Shown here one piece after another: positions 62,819 to 64,000 of a stretch of 64,000 nucleotides of DNA. The position numbers and the translations under genes were made by a program. Origin of the DNA: Lachnospiraceae bacterium (GTDB lineage: Bacteria; Bacillota; Clostridia; Lachnospirales; Lachnospiraceae); contig BLLU01000133.1 of NCBI GenBank assembly GCA_011959105.1, forward strand, positions 1 through 64,000. Direction: 5' to 3'. Within the stretch, counting starts at the first letter, position 1, and each line of letters begins with the position of its first letter. The notes beneath the pieces were generated by a model. That model saw nothing but the letters and a program-made list of their open reading frames with translations, was not told the DNA's origin and searched no databases.

Positions 62819-64000
62819 ATGAAAAATCCCACGGAGACATGGAACAACTTGCGGAGACATTGCAGAAGGGAATGGAAGCTGGCTTTTTTCAGTACCTTTC
62901 TGCTGGGCCTGCTGATTCATATGCCCATTATGCTGCGGGACATTCCCAACCACGACGGGTTGGCCAGCATGTATTTTGACCAGAATATGATCACCTCCGG
63001 CAGGTGGTTTCTCACCGTGGCCTGCGGCATATCTTCCTACTATACGCTGCCCTGGCTCATCGGCCTGCTGGCCATGTTATACCTGGGCATAGCGGCCGTG
63101 CTGCTGGTGGAATTCCTGGAGGTGCGGCAGGGCTGGGCGGCGGTGCTGGTGGGTGGTCTGCTGGCAGTTTTTCCCTCTCTGGCATCCACTTTTGCCTATG
63201 TATTCACCATGGACGGCTATATGCTGGCGGTGCTGCTGGCGGTGCTGGCGGTGCTTCTCACGAAAAAATACCGCCTGGGCTTTCTGCCCGGGGCGCTGTG
63301 CCTGGCCTGCAGTCTGGGCATCTACCAGTCTTATTTGCCTTTTGCGGTACTGCTCTGCCTGTACGGCCTCTATATGATTGGGACATCAGAGAATATCATA
63401 CAAAATAAAATTAAAAAAGGATTTTCCTATGTGGGGATGGGAGGATTGGGATTGGCCTCCTACTATGGGATCCTGCAGGTGCTGCTGCGCATTCAGGGCA
63501 GGGAACTGGCTTCCTATCAGGGGATCAGCGGCATGGGCAGCGCTCCCCGGGAAGGCCTTTTGGAAACAATTTCCCATATGTACCGGGACTTCTTTGCTTT
63601 TACTCTCAAGGGGAAGATATTTATGAACAATCTTTTTGCCTGGGGGGCCATGCTGCTGCTGGGAGTCTGTGTTATGGCAGTACTGCTTTTCCTGTGCGGA
63701 AAGAAAAAATGGTGGAAAAGTTTGTGGTTTTATATCCTGGCGGCAGTCAGCTTGGCGGGCCTGCCTGTGGCCATGAATCTGATTCTGGTGATTTCGCCGG
63801 ATGTTACCTACCATCTGTTGATGCGCTACCATTGGGTGCTGCTGCCCATCTGCATGGTGGCGGCGGTCAGCAGGCACAGCGGGCGTATGCCCTGGGCCTC
63901 CTGGCTGGGACTGGTCTGCGGCCTGGTGCTGATCTTCAATTATGGGGTGATGGACCAGATCGCCTATTCCAATCTGGAGAAAAAATACGAAAAGACCTAT
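62819..64000 (+). CDS. GtrII-like glucosyltransferase membrane protein, partial (runs off the right edge)
   Basis: The frame is open from ATG 62819 to the window end, giving 394 residues without a stop. The protein has a basic N-terminus and about ten membrane segments. It resembles the glucosyltransferase GtrII family: IPNHDGLASMYFDQNMITSG lies in the first outer loop with the conserved Asp, and LGIYQSYLPFAVLLCLYG is typical of the middle part. GtrII proteins transfer glucose from undecaprenyl phosphate to surface polysaccharide outside the membrane; the GT2 proteins at 37944 and 42910 could make the donor. The glycan locus clearly continues to the right. Confidence 0.8.
   Translation, partial: MKNPTETWNNLRRHCRREWKLAFFSTFLLGLLIHMPIMLRDIPNHDGLASMYFDQNMITSGRWFLTVACGISSYYTLPWLIGLLAMLYLGIAAVLLVEFLEVRQGWAAVLVGGLLAVFPSLASTFAYVFTMDGYMLAVLLAVLAVLLTKKYRLGFLPGALCLACSLGIYQSYLPFAVLLCLYGLYMIGTSENIIQNKIKKGFSYVGMGGLGLASYYGILQVLLRIQGRELASYQGISGMGSAPREGLLETISHMYRDFFAFTLKGKIFMNNLFAWGAMLLLGVCVMAVLLFLCGKKKWWKSLWFYILAAVSLAGLPVAMNLILVISPDVTYHLLMRYHWVLLPICMVAAVSRHSGRMPWASWLGLVCGLVLIFNYGVMDQIAYSNLEKKYEKTY

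Noticed and set aside
1-64000. CRISPR arrays, rRNA, tRNA, riboswitches and complete insertion sequences
   Set aside because: No regularly spaced direct repeats, no tRNA cloverleaf or rRNA sequence, no recognisable riboswitch core and no transposase with terminal inverted repeats were seen; the Rpn-type gene lacks such ends.

Overview
The window looks like a chromosomal segment of a Gram-positive gut anaerobe of the Lachnospiraceae (Clostridia). This is inference from gene content: split transketolase halves, BlaI/M56 and PadR regulators, an Rpn-type nuclease, Shine-Dalgarno sequences close to AGGAGG, sigma-A promoters, and G+C-rich coding sequence with AT-rich spacers. No rRNA, tRNA or CRISPR array was seen.

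Left part (1-19.6 kb), mostly housekeeping and regulation. After a gene-free AT-rich edge come a MATE exporter and a divergent LysR regulator with overlapping promoters, an Rpn-type nuclease, a membrane-anchored Mrr-like nuclease and a convergent DUF885 protein. A pentose block follows: FGGY kinase, AraD, two transketolase halves, a membrane-anchored amidase, ribulose-phosphate 3-epimerase and a very large GH2 glycosidase. On the minus strand sit a PadR regulator with a membrane partner, driven by a perfect consensus promoter, and a tyrosine recombinase.

Middle (19.8-24.8 kb): a secretion operon with a lipoprotein, a 1063-residue M6-type metalloprotease and a membrane-anchored protein with a Gly/Ser/Asp tail.

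Right part (25-64 kb, running off the edge): a large surface-glycan locus. It encodes Gmd and ManC (GDP-4-keto-6-deoxymannose) and, scattered over 30 kb, the complete CMP-pseudaminic acid pathway: PseB, PseC, PseH, PseG, PseI and PseF. It also has an O-antigen-ligase-like protein, an MsbA/PglK-type ABC flippase, three family-2 glycosyltransferases (two of the polyprenyl-phosphate type), a GT52-like candidate nonulosonic acid transferase, two SGNH hydrolases and nine large multi-span membrane proteins of GT-C, GtrII or related type. The likely output is a lipid-linked, pseudaminate-containing glycan that is flipped, ligated and decorated outside the cell.

Points of most interest: an FkbH-like protein and a dedicated acyl carrier protein directly before pseH, suggesting a glyceryl-type acyl group on the nonulosonic acid; a G8 tract that breaks one membrane-enzyme gene and could act as a phase-variation switch; a BlaI-M56-secreted-peptide operon inserted antisense in the glycan locus; and a 15-bp in-frame tandem repeat in the ligase-like protein.
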